DNA of 64,000 nucleotides from an uncultured Oscillospiraceae bacterium (GCA_900555015.1 USJL01000006.1:8903-72902); one strand, 5' to 3'. Shown: positions 52,730 through 61,280, counted from the stretch's first letter. Made by a program: numbers and translations. The notes: a model not told the origin generated them from the letters alone.

Positions 52730-52778
52730 GCCCCCCTTGTCAAAGGGGGGATGTCATCGTAGATGACAGGGGGGATTC
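52730..52778 (+). repeat. 49-nt double-hairpin repeat, copy R1
   Basis: This copy lies between csoR and copA. It has GCCCCCC, TTGTCAAA, GGGGGG, an inner 7-bp hairpin (TGTCATC/GATGACA), GGGGGG and ATTC. The first C-run can pair with either G-run. Confidence 0.9.
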
Positions 52779-52857
52779 ATAAAAAAATTGTATTTACCAA
52801 AAACAAAGATTCAACATTAAACCTAATTTTAGAAACAGAAAGGTTGTGATTATAAAT

Positions 52858-55356
52858 ATGAAAGAGTTTGACATTACCGGTATGAGCTGTGCCGCTTGCA
52901 GCGCACGAATTGAAAAAGCCGTTTCAAAAGTGGAAAACGTAAATTCGGTAAGCGTTAATTTGCTAACTAATTCAATGGCTGTTGACGGCACTGCCGATAA
53001 TCAAACTATTATTGACGCTGTTGTTAACGCCGGTTACGGTGCTTCGGTTAAAGGAACAAAAAATAAATCTTCAGAAAAGGAAAGTATTAAAGACACACAA
53101 ACACCGCAAATGATTAAACGCCTTGTTGCGTCCGTTGTTCTTCTTATTCCGCTTATGTATGTTTCTATGGGTCATATGATGTGGGGTTGGCGTGTGCCGG
53201 AATTTTTAAACGGTAATCATCTTGGCATTGCTTTGTTTGAATTTATTTTAACTGTTGCCGTTATGGTTATTAATCAGCGCTTTTTCGTCAGCGGATTTAA
53301 AGGCGTAATTCATAAAGCACCTAATATGGATACTCTTGTGGCTCTCGGTTCAGGTGCGGCATTTGTTTACAGCACTGTTATTATGTTTTTAATGACGGTT
53401 GAAATTAAAAACGGCAACACAGCCGCCGCTCATGAATATATGCATGATTTGTATTTTGAGTCTGCCGCTATGATTTTGGCTCTTATAACCGTTGGCAAAA
53501 CATTAGAAGATTATTCAAAAGGCAAAACAACAAACGCCCTTAAAAGTCTTATGGATTTATCACCAAAAACTGCCGTTGTGCTAAAAAACGGCGTTGAAAC
53601 AACCGTTCCTGTTGAAGAAGTTGCTCTTGACGACATTGTTGTTATAAAAGCAGGCAGCAGTGTTCCTGTTGATGCAAAAATTATCAGCGGTGATTGCTCG
53701 GTAGATGAGTCTGCTTTAACAGGTGAAAGCATTCCTGTTGATAAAACCATTGGTGATAAGGTTTCTGCCGGTACTGTTAATTTAACAGGCTATGCCCGGT
53801 GCCGTGCCGTGTCTGTCGGCGAGGATACCGATTTGTCTAAAATCATTAAAATGGTTGCAGACGCTTCTGCAACTAAAGCACCAATCGCTAAAATTGCCGA
53901 TAAAGTATCGGGCGTGTTTGTTCCTGTTGTTGTTTCAATAGCACTGGTAACTTTTGTTGCTTGGCTTGTTTCAGGCTCAACCGTCGGCTTTGCACTTGCC
54001 CGTTCCATTTCTGTTCTTGTAATCAGCTGCCCTTGCGCTTTAGGCTTGGCAACACCGGTTGCAATTATGGTCGGCAGCGGTAAAGGCGCTAAAAACGGCA
54101 TTTTGTTTAAAACTGCCGAAAGTTTGGAAATTACGGGTAAATCTCAAATTGTTTGTTTTGATAAAACGGGTACTGTTACAAACGGTAATCCTGTTGTAAC
54201 CGATGTTGTTGCAGATGATGTTGAAAAACTTTTGCACTTTGCTTATTCGGTAGAGGCTAAAAGCGAACATCCCTTGTCTAAAGCCGTAAATAATTATTGT
54301 AAAGAAAAAGGTGTAATCCTTGTTGATACTTTAAATTATAAAACGGTTCCGGGCGGGGGAGTTACAGCCGAAATTAACGGCAAAACAGCTGTTGCAGGCA
54401 ATATAGAACTTGTTTCAAAATATGTTGATATAGAAAATAAATTCATATCCGGCGCCGAAACTCTTGCGCAAAACGGCAAAACTCCGTTATTTTTTGCATA
54501 TGGCGGCGATTTTCTTGGCATTATTGCCGTTGCTGATACTGTTAGGGAAGACAGCATTGCCGCAGTTAATATGCTTAAAAATTCCGGCGTTTCCGTTGTA
54601 ATGATTACAGGCGATAATAATAATACCGCCGCCGCAGTTGCAAAACAGGTGGGTATAGATAATGTTATTTCAAAGGTTTTACCCGGCGAAAAACAGGAAA
54701 AAGTTGCCGCACTTCAAAAATTCGGTTCTGTTGCCATGGTTGGCGACGGTATTAATGACGCCCCTGCCTTAACTGCCGCAGATACAGGCATTGCAATAGG
54801 CGCAGGAACAGATGTTGCCATAGATGCCGCTGATGTTGTGCTTATGAAAAGCAGTCCTCTTGATGTGGCAAAAGCAATTAATCTTTCACGCCGTGTGCTG
54901 TTAAATATAAAGGAAAATCTGTTTTGGGCGTTTATTTATAACGTTATCGGCATTCCTGTTGCCGCAGGTGTGCTTTATCCGGCGTTTGGCTTAACATTAA
55001 ATCCAATGATTGCCGCTGCTGCAATGAGCCTTTCAAGCTTTTGTGTTGTTATGAACGCTTTAAGGCTGAATATTGTTAATATTAACAAAATTACAAACAG
55101 TAATAAGAAAGGAATTAAAATTGATATGAGCATTTTTAACAAATCTAAAAACAATAAACCCTATGTGGAAATAGAGGGCATGATGTGCCCAAATTGCGAA
55201 CACCATGTAACACAGGCACTTGCAGAAATAGGATTGGATGTAACTGCAAACCATTCAGAAAATAAAGCCTATATTAATAGCGGCGAAATTGATGAGGAAA
55301 AAATTAAATCAGCCGTAACTTCCGCAGGTTATAAATTTATAAAGGTTGTAAAATAA
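52858..55356 (+). CDS. copA: Copper-exporting P-type ATPase with a C-terminal CopZ-like domain
   Basis: The 832-residue pump has an N-terminal metal-binding domain (GMSCAACSA, Cys11 and Cys14), eight membrane segments, the transmembrane CPC (Cys391, Cys393), phosphorylated Asp435 in DKTGT, and VGDGINDAPAL. It then continues into a second metal-binding domain at about 760-832 with GMMCPNC (Cys777, Cys780). That part begins at an in-frame ATG (55126) preceded by a GAAAGGAA site, like a former separate copZ gene. I choose ATG 52858 over 52846 because the metal-binding domain starts there. Confidence 0.93.
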   Translation: MKEFDITGMSCAACSARIEKAVSKVENVNSVSVNLLTNSMAVDGTADNQTIIDAVVNAGYGASVKGTKNKSSEKESIKDTQTPQMIKRLVASVVLLIPLMYVSMGHMMWGWRVPEFLNGNHLGIALFEFILTVAVMVINQRFFVSGFKGVIHKAPNMDTLVALGSGAAFVYSTVIMFLMTVEIKNGNTAAAHEYMHDLYFESAAMILALITVGKTLEDYSKGKTTNALKSLMDLSPKTAVVLKNGVETTVPVEEVALDDIVVIKAGSSVPVDAKIISGDCSVDESALTGESIPVDKTIGDKVSAGTVNLTGYARCRAVSVGEDTDLSKIIKMVADASATKAPIAKIADKVSGVFVPVVVSIALVTFVAWLVSGSTVGFALARSISVLVISCPCALGLATPVAIMVGSGKGAKNGILFKTAESLEITGKSQIVCFDKTGTVTNGNPVVTDVVADDVEKLLHFAYSVEAKSEHPLSKAVNNYCKEKGVILVDTLNYKTVPGGGVTAEINGKTAVAGNIELVSKYVDIENKFISGAETLAQNGKTPLFFAYGGDFLGIIAVADTVREDSIAAVNMLKNSGVSVVMITGDNNNTAAAVAKQVGIDNVISKVLPGEKQEKVAALQKFGSVAMVGDGINDAPALTAADTGIAIGAGTDVAIDAADVVLMKSSPLDVAKAINLSRRVLLNIKENLFWAFIYNVIGIPVAAGVLYPAFGLTLNPMIAAAAMSLSSFCVVMNALRLNIVNINKITNSNKKGIKIDMSIFNKSKNNKPYVEIEGMMCPNCEHHVTQALAEIGLDVTANHSENKAYINSGEIDEEKIKSAVTSAGYKFIKVVK

Positions 55357-55403
55357 CCACTTTAACCCCCTCATTTAGCCTCCCTTGTCAAAGAACCTTT
55401 TAA

Positions 55404-55452
55404 GCCCCCCTTGTCAAAGGGGGGTGGGTTGCGAAGCAACTCGGGGGGATTC
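55404..55452 (+). repeat. 49-nt double-hairpin repeat, copy R2 (variant inner hairpin)
   Basis: It has the same outer parts as R1, but the 18-base inner segment is GTTGCGAAGCAAC-based rather than GTCATC-based. It is still a hairpin and of the same length. Confidence 0.85.
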
Positions 55453-55461
55453 TTCTAATTA

Positions 55462-55510
55462 GCCCCCCTTGTTAAAGGGGGGATGTCATCAAAGATGACA
55501 GGGGGGATTC
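55462..55510 (+). repeat. 49-nt double-hairpin repeat, copy R3
   Basis: The outer arms are standard with TTGTTAAA, and the inner hairpin is GTCATCAAAGATGAC. It lies 9 bases after R2. Confidence 0.9.
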
Positions 55511-55633
55511 AATATAAAAATAGAGCGACTCCATTAAATAACATACGCCTCATAAGAATCCCTCCGTCAACACGGCGTGTTGCCACCTCCCTTTCACAAG
55601 GGAGGCAAAGATGTTTAAAAATTTAGCCCCCTT

Positions 55634-55786
55634 GTCAAAGGGCTCGTTTGCGACCGCTGCCGGTGGCAGATAAAGGGAGCAATAAGAGCTTCGTAGCAGT
55701 CAAAATTTTTGAGCTAATGAAGTGCGATAAAAATTTTGGTTACTGCACGGCGGATGGTCGTTGTTTATTACAAGTCGTTTGTTTTA
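55634..55786 (+). repeat. Foldback element L, copy L1
   Basis: The core (55651-55760, 110 nt) begins CGACC and ends GGTCG. It contains CTGCCG/CGGCGG arms and a long inner stem built on GCAGT-AAAATTTTT pairing with AAAAATTTT-ACTGC. It differs from the inverted copy at 61128-61237 at only 3 of 110 positions. A truncated R element abuts its left side and R4 its right side. No ORF is visible, so it looks like a non-autonomous mobile or structured element. Confidence 0.8.
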
Positions 55787-55835
55787 GCCCCCCTTGTTAA
55801 AGGGGGGAAGTCATCAAAGATGACAGGGGGGATTC
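55787..55835 (+). repeat. 49-nt double-hairpin repeat, copy R4
   Basis: A standard copy with inner hairpin GTCATCAAAGATGAC. It directly follows L1. Confidence 0.9.
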
Positions 55836-55844
55836 TTCTAATTA

Positions 55845-55893
55845 GCCCCCCTTGTTAAAGGGGGGAAGTCATCAAAGATGACAGGGGGGATTC
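55845..55893 (+). repeat. 49-nt double-hairpin repeat, copy R5
   Basis: It is identical in plan to R4 and starts 9 bases after it. The R2/R3 pair has the same 9-base spacing with TTCTAATTA-like sequence. Confidence 0.9.
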
Positions 55894-55974
55894 AACATAT
55901 AACAGTGGGATTCATCATCTTCAACATTTTTTAACAAATTGTAAATTTTTTCCAACTTTTCCCTCAATTTTATA

Positions 55975-56003
55975 TTGACATATGCACTATATTATAATAT
56001 ACT
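55975..56003 (+). promoter_or_regulatory. Promoter of the large secreted protein
   Basis: TTGACA (55975-55980) and TATACT (55998-56003) are separated by 17 bases. The untranslated leader is about 50 bases. Confidence 0.75.
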
Positions 56004-56057
56004 AACTTCGTAAAATTATGTCGGCTCGTCCGAACGTTTATTAGAGGTGAACGATTT

Positions 56058-58850
56058 ATGGTAAAAAAATCAAAAAAATTACTCTCTGTTTTGCTTTCAG
56101 TGCTTATGGCAGTGTCTTGCTTCGCATTGCCTTTCAGCATCAATGCGGCTGGTGCAGTAGCATATGAAGACGAAAACTCTGTTACAGGCTATGTAACAAC
56201 AGATCCAATTATTTATGTTCATGGCACATTTAACGGAACTTTGCACGATATTTCAGATGTTCATCAGTACGACTATATGATGAATGGCTCTTTTATTGCA
56301 GACGGTTCATATGCAGGTGAATGTAAAACAAAAGTAACTGTATCTGAAAAAACAATTTCAAGCGTTACTGCTGTCGGCGTTGATGGTGCAAATGTTTTTG
56401 TTGAGAATGGTCTCTTAAAGGGCGACCTTGGTTCCGCTTATTCTGTTGACCCGTCCGATAACAGTAAATCTGTAACATTAAAGTTTACGTTTAGTGATGG
56501 TACATTTGAATATCACAAGTTACCTGTTATAGCAAACCCGGTTGCTACTCATGTTGCCGCTTCTACTTTTAATGTTAAGTATAAGTCTGACTCTAAAAAG
56601 CGTGCTGTTCCGATTTTTGTTTTGGCTAATGGCTCTTACGGTTCACTCTCCGGTGGCTCAAATTCATCTACAGGCGGTGATGTTATGCAAAACCGATCAG
56701 GAAATCAAAATTTTGCACAAATGTATTCACCGTTTAGTTCAACATTTGATGTTAGGGATGACGGTGATTGGGTAATCGCTATTGACTCAATGACCAAAGA
56801 TGGTCCAAGTGTTGCCTTTAATAAAGTTGCCGGTTATTTTTCTTCCAATTCATATAATTTAAATAATTTATTTGGTACTAAATCTGCTGTTATGACAGTT
56901 AATTCGCCAACAGCTGTTTATTATTTAGACAGAAGTTCAGGTAATAACTATGGTGTAGACCATTCAGCAAATTCAGATACATATAAATTAAATATTGATA
57001 CAAGCAGTTTGTATTTTAGTGGTGATTTGTACAACAGTAGGTGGGACATTGATTCAACCGGTTGCGGCAATAGTATGAGTTCTGCAGGTGACGGTAATTT
57101 AACTTGCGGTGCATTAACTCCTAATGCTCTTGATGTACGTACTGAAACAAAAGGCACTACTGTTTTAAACGGTAAAATTTCAGGAACCGGTGAAAAAGAT
57201 TATTCCTACGAGGAACATTATCAAAGTGATGAACTTGACAAACAGTACATTACTACTAAAGTAATTACAAATATTAAAGTTGTAATTACTAATAAAGACG
57301 CAGGCGGTGAACGTACTGCTTATAATAATTGTATCGGTGAAAAACTTAAAGCAAGTGATTATACACCTGATACTTGGAAAACATATCAAGAAGCACTTCT
57401 TAATATGGAAGAATGGTTAAATGATAATATTGATACTTCAAGCGGTTCTGCTCTCAAAACAGCTCTTGATAATGCTAAAAACGGACTTTTAGAAAGAGCA
57501 ACAGACTTAAGTGCTTTTAATGCAGTACGTAATATAATCACTTCATCAACATTTGATTCAAGTGTTTATACAACAGAGGCACAGCAAAAAATTAATGAAG
57601 TTTTATCAAACATGAATGCTTGCCTTGACAGTAACGGAAATGCATTAATTTCTGTTAGTCAAAATTATGTTAACAGTTTGGTAACTGAAGCCTTAACTTA
57701 TATTACTGTTAAAGATAAAAATGATAATCCAAACACAAACCTTCAAAATCAAAAATTCACCTTAACAGTTAATTCAACTGTAGACGGTACAATTGCTACA
57801 AATTCTAAATCTTACGCATTTGGTAAGGTTGCAAATATTAACGATGTGTTTGATTTACAGGGTTATTTAAATGATTCACACACTGTAAGCTGTGTAGTTT
57901 CTACACCTAATTCAACTAATGCTAAAGATGTTGTTATTGACTTAACTATGTTTGATAAAACATTCTTTATGCAACAGGATATAATCGTTACTCTTGATAT
58001 TAAAACAAAGGGTGAAGGCGTTGTAATTATTCAAGGTTATGACGGCTCTGTAATTACTTCTTATACAGGCACAGCAGTTCTTAGTGAAGACGGTAAAACA
58101 TTAACCGTTAACGGCGAAACTGTTTCTCCTATAGAAAGCCCAACATACACATTTACAAAGTGGGTTAAAGTAAGCACTGCAGACGGCACTGTTGTTTACA
58201 AGCAGGTTGGTTCAAGAATCAGCCAAGCAAATAACATTACTGTTATTGACGGCTCAATCAGTAACACACCTGAATCTCTTAATGCAGGCTACACAATTAA
58301 TTACACAGGTTCAGATACATTCCTTGCTTGGGTTAAAATTGTTAGTGATGTAACAGTTGTTGATTCTTATCAAGCAACAGACCTTGTTCGTTATACTTCA
58401 ACAGAAGGTTCTGTAACTTATATTGCAATAACCGAACAGAATATTGATTCATCCACTTTGGGTCCAAATAATGATATTAAATTAAGTGATGATATTAAGC
58501 AAACAATTCAACATAAAGCTCCTGCTACATACAGCACAGGCTATGTTGCAAATGATAAGTTTGTAATCTCAGGCGAATTTACAAACACAGGCATTGATAC
58601 AAGCAAATACACAATCATAAGCGTTGGTGTTGTTATTTCCAAAACTAATACAGAACCAACAAAGGGCGGCAGTGCTTGTGCAGCTCTTGAAATTAAGAAT
58701 TATTCTTCAAGCGGCACATTTACAGCTTCTATAAATTCAAGCGTTTCTACACTGTACGGCAGAACATATGTTGCTTATACAGAAAATGTAGAGGGCGTTG
58801 GTGAAGTAACAAGAATTGCTTACGGTCCTGTATGCACACTCAATAAGTAA
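56058..58850 (+). CDS. Large secreted protein with FIVAR-like helical region
   Basis: The 930-residue protein has a clear signal peptide (about 1-31, ending SINAAGA). Residues about 35-400 are beta-rich and Ser/Gly/Asn-rich. Residues about 425-560 form helical repeats with YTPDTWKTYQEAL and YTTEAQQKINEVL, like FIVAR modules. Residues about 570-930 are beta-sandwich-like domains. No LPxTG, dockerin, SLH or C-terminal anchor is visible. It starts at ATG 56058 after AGAGGTG. The adjacent 51-residue acidic peptide gene follows within 22 bases. It is likely a cell-surface or extracellular matrix protein of unknown ligand. Confidence 0.78.
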   Translation: MVKKSKKLLSVLLSVLMAVSCFALPFSINAAGAVAYEDENSVTGYVTTDPIIYVHGTFNGTLHDISDVHQYDYMMNGSFIADGSYAGECKTKVTVSEKTISSVTAVGVDGANVFVENGLLKGDLGSAYSVDPSDNSKSVTLKFTFSDGTFEYHKLPVIANPVATHVAASTFNVKYKSDSKKRAVPIFVLANGSYGSLSGGSNSSTGGDVMQNRSGNQNFAQMYSPFSSTFDVRDDGDWVIAIDSMTKDGPSVAFNKVAGYFSSNSYNLNNLFGTKSAVMTVNSPTAVYYLDRSSGNNYGVDHSANSDTYKLNIDTSSLYFSGDLYNSRWDIDSTGCGNSMSSAGDGNLTCGALTPNALDVRTETKGTTVLNGKISGTGEKDYSYEEHYQSDELDKQYITTKVITNIKVVITNKDAGGERTAYNNCIGEKLKASDYTPDTWKTYQEALLNMEEWLNDNIDTSSGSALKTALDNAKNGLLERATDLSAFNAVRNIITSSTFDSSVYTTEAQQKINEVLSNMNACLDSNGNALISVSQNYVNSLVTEALTYITVKDKNDNPNTNLQNQKFTLTVNSTVDGTIATNSKSYAFGKVANINDVFDLQGYLNDSHTVSCVVSTPNSTNAKDVVIDLTMFDKTFFMQQDIIVTLDIKTKGEGVVIIQGYDGSVITSYTGTAVLSEDGKTLTVNGETVSPIESPTYTFTKWVKVSTADGTVVYKQVGSRISQANNITVIDGSISNTPESLNAGYTINYTGSDTFLAWVKIVSDVTVVDSYQATDLVRYTSTEGSVTYIAITEQNIDSSTLGPNNDIKLSDDIKQTIQHKAPATYSTGYVANDKFVISGEFTNTGIDTSKYTIISVGVVISKTNTEPTKGGSACAALEIKNYSSSGTFTASINSSVSTLYGRTYVAYTENVEGVGEVTRIAYGPVCTLNK

Positions 58851-58871
58851 GCAATAGTGGAGGAAAGATAG

Positions 58872-59027
58872 ATGAAAAGAACTTATAAAACACCGGAAAT
58901 TGAAGTGGAAAAGTTTTCAATTGTTAACATTGCAACAACAAGCGGCGATGGTAACCCTGATAACGGTTTCGATTTTGATGCTGATACATATATTTTGGAT
59001 GATGAAACCAATCCTGCAATTTTCTAA
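58872..59027 (+). CDS. Small acidic peptide following the secreted protein
   Basis: The 51-residue ORF starts at ATG 58872 after GGAGGAAAG, 21 bases after the secreted protein stop, and is followed by a strong terminator. It begins MKRTYKTPEIEVEKFSIV, then ATTSGDGNPD, and ends in an Asp-rich tail DFDADTYILDDETNPAIF. The basic start, TPEIEVEKF motif and TSG turn resemble small peptides I associate with gut Clostridia and that precede acidic tails. It has no signal peptide. It could be a leader-type peptide precursor or a partner of the secreted protein. The function is unknown. Confidence 0.7.
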   Translation: MKRTYKTPEIEVEKFSIVNIATTSGDGNPDNGFDFDADTYILDDETNPAIF

Positions 59028-59045
59028 AATCGCACTAATAAACAA

Positions 59046-59078
59046 AAACAGTAGGCTCTGCCTACTGTTTTTTTTATG
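59046..59078 (+). terminator. Terminator of the secreted protein-acidic peptide operon
   Basis: AAACAGTAGGC pairs with GCCTACTGTTT around a 3-base loop, followed by a run of T bases. Confidence 0.88.
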
Positions 59079-59097
59079 CCAATGTTTACTGATTTAG

Positions 59098-59143
59098 TCC
59101 CCCTTGTTAAAGGGGGATGTCATCGAAGATGACAGGGGGATTC
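59098..59143 (+). repeat. Double-hairpin repeat, copy R6 (46 nt)
   Basis: It has shorter G/C-runs (five rather than six), with the inner hairpin GTCATCGAAGATGAC. Confidence 0.88.
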
Positions 59144-59153
59144 TTCCAACTAA

Positions 59154-59202
59154 GCCCCCCTTGTCAAAGGGGGGATGTCATCGTAGATGACAGGGGGGAT
59201 TC
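59154..59202 (+). repeat. 49-nt double-hairpin repeat, copy R7
   Basis: The standard 49-nt form with inner hairpin GTCATCGTAGATGAC. H1 follows after 44 bases. Confidence 0.9.
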
Positions 59203-59246
59203 TCGTAGTTTAAATAGCTTTTATTGGTATATATTTCAATATACTG

Positions 59247-59301
59247 CGCCGTAAACACGGCGAGGTTGTGCCATTCTTTCGTGTTGCAAAAGAACGGCAC
59301 C
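59247..59301 (+). repeat. 55-nt tandem-hairpin element H, copy H1
   Basis: It consists of a CGCCGT-AAAC-ACGGCG hairpin, then GTGCC-A-TTCTTT pairing with AAAGAA-C-GGCAC. It matches the copy at 63946-64000 at 53 of 55 positions. Both copies lie 43-44 bases downstream of an R element. Confidence 0.82.
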
Positions 59302-59527
59302 ATAGAATCCCACCACCGCAAGCGGTCCCCCTCCCTTTGACAAGGGAGGCACTACGCAAATCAGGGGGATGCAACAAGTTGCAATTCCCCCTAATAACCC
59401 CCTTAACATTCGTAAAACCGCCACGCTTACGCATAATCGGTTTTTTACAAACGTTCTTATATTAAAGCAGAACAAAGTGGTTTAAAAAATAATCCCCCTC
59501 TTTAAAGAGGGGGGTGCAACTTAAATA

Positions 59528-60148
59528 TTAATCAATAAAATTATTCATAATATAATTTTCTGCTTCTTCAATTAAAATATGAAGAGAAGAATTTGCAAGG
59601 CTGTCGCTTCCGCTTCTTGAATTATCCTCAATAAAAGCAAACTTTGCGTCAAGCACGGCAATGGCGGCAGACGCCAACTCCCTGCCTATATTATTATCAA
59701 GCCTAAACAACTCGCTTGGCAAAACACCTGCCTTTGCCAAAGTTAATGCACCGCGGTAAACACAAAGGGTGTAGTAATCGTGCAAATAATCGGCAACATC
59801 TGTTTCTGCGGCAACTGCCGTTTCAACAATAATTTTTGTTGCCTGTGTTAATGTTGCCATAGACGAACCGTCATCATCTTTTTCGGAAAGTTTGGAAAGG
59901 TAATTTTCGTCCATTCCAAACCTGCTTTCGGAAACGCCAAGCAAATAATCGGTTGTAACGCCGTAATATTCACTGCATTTTATAACAAAATCAAGTCCGC
60001 ATTCCCTTATGCCTTTTTCATAGTGGCTTAAAAGCGCTTGGCTGATTCCCAAATCTCCGGCAGCTTTTTTTTGGCTGCATCCTCTTTCTTTTCTTAAACT
60101 GCTTAATATTTCAGAAAACTTTTTATTTTTACTGTTTTTTTCGCTCAT
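59528..60148 (-). CDS. XRE-family transcriptional regulator
   Basis: The 206-residue protein has an N-terminal Cro/CI helix-turn-helix (about 10-70) with AAGDLGISQALLSHYEKG. A C-terminal helical domain (about 95-206) with an Ala-rich core is likely for dimerisation or ligand sensing. It starts at ATG 60148 after GGAAAGAAAG. Its promoter carries an ATACT-N3-AGTAT palindrome at the -10 and start region, a probable autoregulatory operator. Its regulon is unknown. Confidence 0.8.
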   Translation of the reverse strand: MSEKNSKNKKFSEILSSLRKERGCSQKKAAGDLGISQALLSHYEKGIRECGLDFVIKCSEYYGVTTDYLLGVSESRFGMDENYLSKLSEKDDDGSSMATLTQATKIIVETAVAAETDVADYLHDYYTLCVYRGALTLAKAGVLPSELFRLDNNIGRELASAAIAVLDAKFAFIEDNSRSGSDSLANSSLHILIEEAENYIMNNFID

Positions 60149-60183
60149 AACAAAACTTTCTTTCCGTTTAACATCACTTTATT

Positions 60184-60223
60184 ATACTTTCAGTATTATA
60201 CAAATCATAATATCAAAAGTAAA
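60184..60223 (-). promoter_or_regulatory. XRE gene promoter with operator palindrome
   Basis: On the minus strand TTTACT (60218-60223) and TATAAT (60195-60200) have a 17-base spacer. The palindrome ATACT-GAA-AGTAT (60184-60196) overlaps the -10 by two bases, a classic site for repression. Confidence 0.55.
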
Positions 60224-60281
60224 GCAATTTTACTCATTGTAAACAAATTGTAATTTTTCCCATATTTCGGAGGTTTATAAA

Positions 60282-60911
60282 ATGAAAACATACACTATTT
60301 ACCTGTTTAGGCACGGTTTAACAAAAGGAAATCTAAACGCACAGTATATTGGGCATACAGATTATCCACTCACTACAGATAGTATAAACAGCCTTAAAAG
60401 TATAAAAGCGCATTACCATTATCCGCAAGTAAGCGCCGTTTTTTCATCACCGCTGAAACGTTGCCTTGATTCGGCAAATATTATGTTTCCCCAAAACAAT
60501 CCCCTTGTTATAAATGACCTTATTGAGTATAATTTCGGCGAATTTGAAGAATGTACCGCCAAAGATTTGGAAAATAACGAGGATTTTCAAAATTGGATTA
60601 AAGGCGATATTAACGCACGCACTCCTTACGGCGAAAGCAATGCCGAGTTTATTCAGCGTGTTTGCGCCGCCTTTGAAAAAATTGTAGAGGGGTTAATGAA
60701 AACCGGCACAACGGAAAGTGCAATCGTAGGTCATGCCGGCGTGCTTATGACAATTTTATCATGCTACGGCTTGCCGGAAGCACCAATGGCACATTGGCAA
60801 ATGGATGCAGGCTATGGTTATAAACTTCGCATTACTCCGTCCCTTTGGATGCAGGCAAATAAACTTGAAGTGGTGGATACCGCTCCTATTTCAGCCGCAA
60901 AAGAAAATTAG
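60282..60911 (+). CDS. Histidine phosphatase (phosphoglycerate mutase-like) superfamily protein
   Basis: The 209-residue protein has the catalytic RHG motif in YLFRHGLTKGN (about residue 10), the phosphate-binding Arg in SSPLKRCLDSA, and the second His in VGHAGVLMTIL. This layout fits phosphatases of the CobC/PhoE/GpmB type. The substrate is not clear. No cobalamin or glycolysis genes are adjacent, so I give no symbol. It starts after CGGAGG and is divergent from the XRE gene. Confidence 0.82.
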   Translation: MKTYTIYLFRHGLTKGNLNAQYIGHTDYPLTTDSINSLKSIKAHYHYPQVSAVFSSPLKRCLDSANIMFPQNNPLVINDLIEYNFGEFEECTAKDLENNEDFQNWIKGDINARTPYGESNAEFIQRVCAAFEKIVEGLMKTGTTESAIVGHAGVLMTILSCYGLPEAPMAHWQMDAGYGYKLRITPSLWMQANKLEVVDTAPISAAKEN

Positions 60912-60979
60912 ACTTTTTTATTTCCCACGATGTGGGAAGATGCCACGCAGTAGCAGAGGTACCGGTTTTTAACTAATTA

Positions 60980-61031
60980 GCCCCCCTTGTTAAAGGGGGG
61001 AAGTTTTTGCTTGCAAAAACAGGGGGGATTC
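60980..61031 (+). repeat. Double-hairpin repeat, copy R9 (52 nt, variant inner hairpin)
   Basis: The outer arms are as in R1, but the inner hairpin is GTTTTTGC-TT-GCAAAAAC, unrelated in sequence to GTCATC-type inner hairpins. Confidence 0.85.
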
Positions 61032-61055
61032 ATTTAAATGTTGTTTGATTTACAA

Positions 61056-61101
61056 GAATCCCCCTGTCATCTGCGATGACATCCCCCTTTAACAAGGGGG
61101 A
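61056..61101 (-). repeat. Double-hairpin repeat, copy R10 (inverted)
   Basis: This 46-nt copy lies in the opposite orientation, with inner hairpin GTCATCGCAGATGAC on its own strand. It abuts L2 as R4 abuts L1. Confidence 0.88.
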
Positions 61102-61256
61102 CTAAACGAGTATCTTATAATAAATAACGACCGTCCGCCGTGCAGTAACCAAAATTTTTATCGCATTTCATTAGCTCAAAAATTTTGACTGCTACGAAGC
61201 TCTTTTTGCTCCCTTTATCTGCCACCGGCAGCGGTCGCAAACGAGCCCTTTAACAA
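61102..61256 (-). repeat. Foldback element L, copy L2 (inverted relative to L1)
   Basis: The 110-nt core at 61128-61237 is the reverse complement of L1 with three substitutions. Similarity extends about 20 bases beyond one end (GTTAAAGGGCTCGTTTG) and about 15 bases beyond the other. The right-hand R neighbour is also conserved. Confidence 0.82.
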
Positions 61257-61280
61257 AACAGGCAAAAAGTTATAAAAAAT

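Larger units (their letters stand above)
55357..56057. other. Repeat-filled intergenic region before the secreted protein
   Basis: These 700 bases hold no credible gene. They consist of repeat copies R2-R5, the foldback element L1, and a short hairpin-rich stretch at about 55550-55620 with CACGGCGTGTTG and CTCCCTTTCACAAGGGAG palindromes. The promoter for the downstream gene follows at 55975. Confidence 0.8.
59079..59527. other. Repeat-filled intergenic region before the XRE regulator
   Basis: These roughly 450 bases contain R6, R7, element H1, a CTCCCTTTGACAAGGGAG palindrome near 59330, a GTAAAACCG/CGGTTTTTTAC inverted repeat near 59413-59452 and the CCCCCTCTTTAAAGAGGGGG palindrome at 59484-59511. 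Short ORFs here merely translate repeats. I see no gene. Confidence 0.8.

Noticed and set aside
52730-52778. Copper-related attenuator between csoR and copA
   Set aside because: The hairpin is a copy of the dispersed R repeat found at nine other sites with no copper genes, so it is not specific to this operon.
55404-55893. CRISPR-like array of repeated units
   Set aside because: The units are self-complementary, occur in pairs with 9-base gaps or are widely scattered, appear in both orientations, and have no unique spacers of regular length or cas genes.
59210-59475. Several 65-79 residue ORFs on both strands
   Set aside because: They translate repeat and palindrome sequence, have no ribosome binding sites, and overlap each other on opposite strands.
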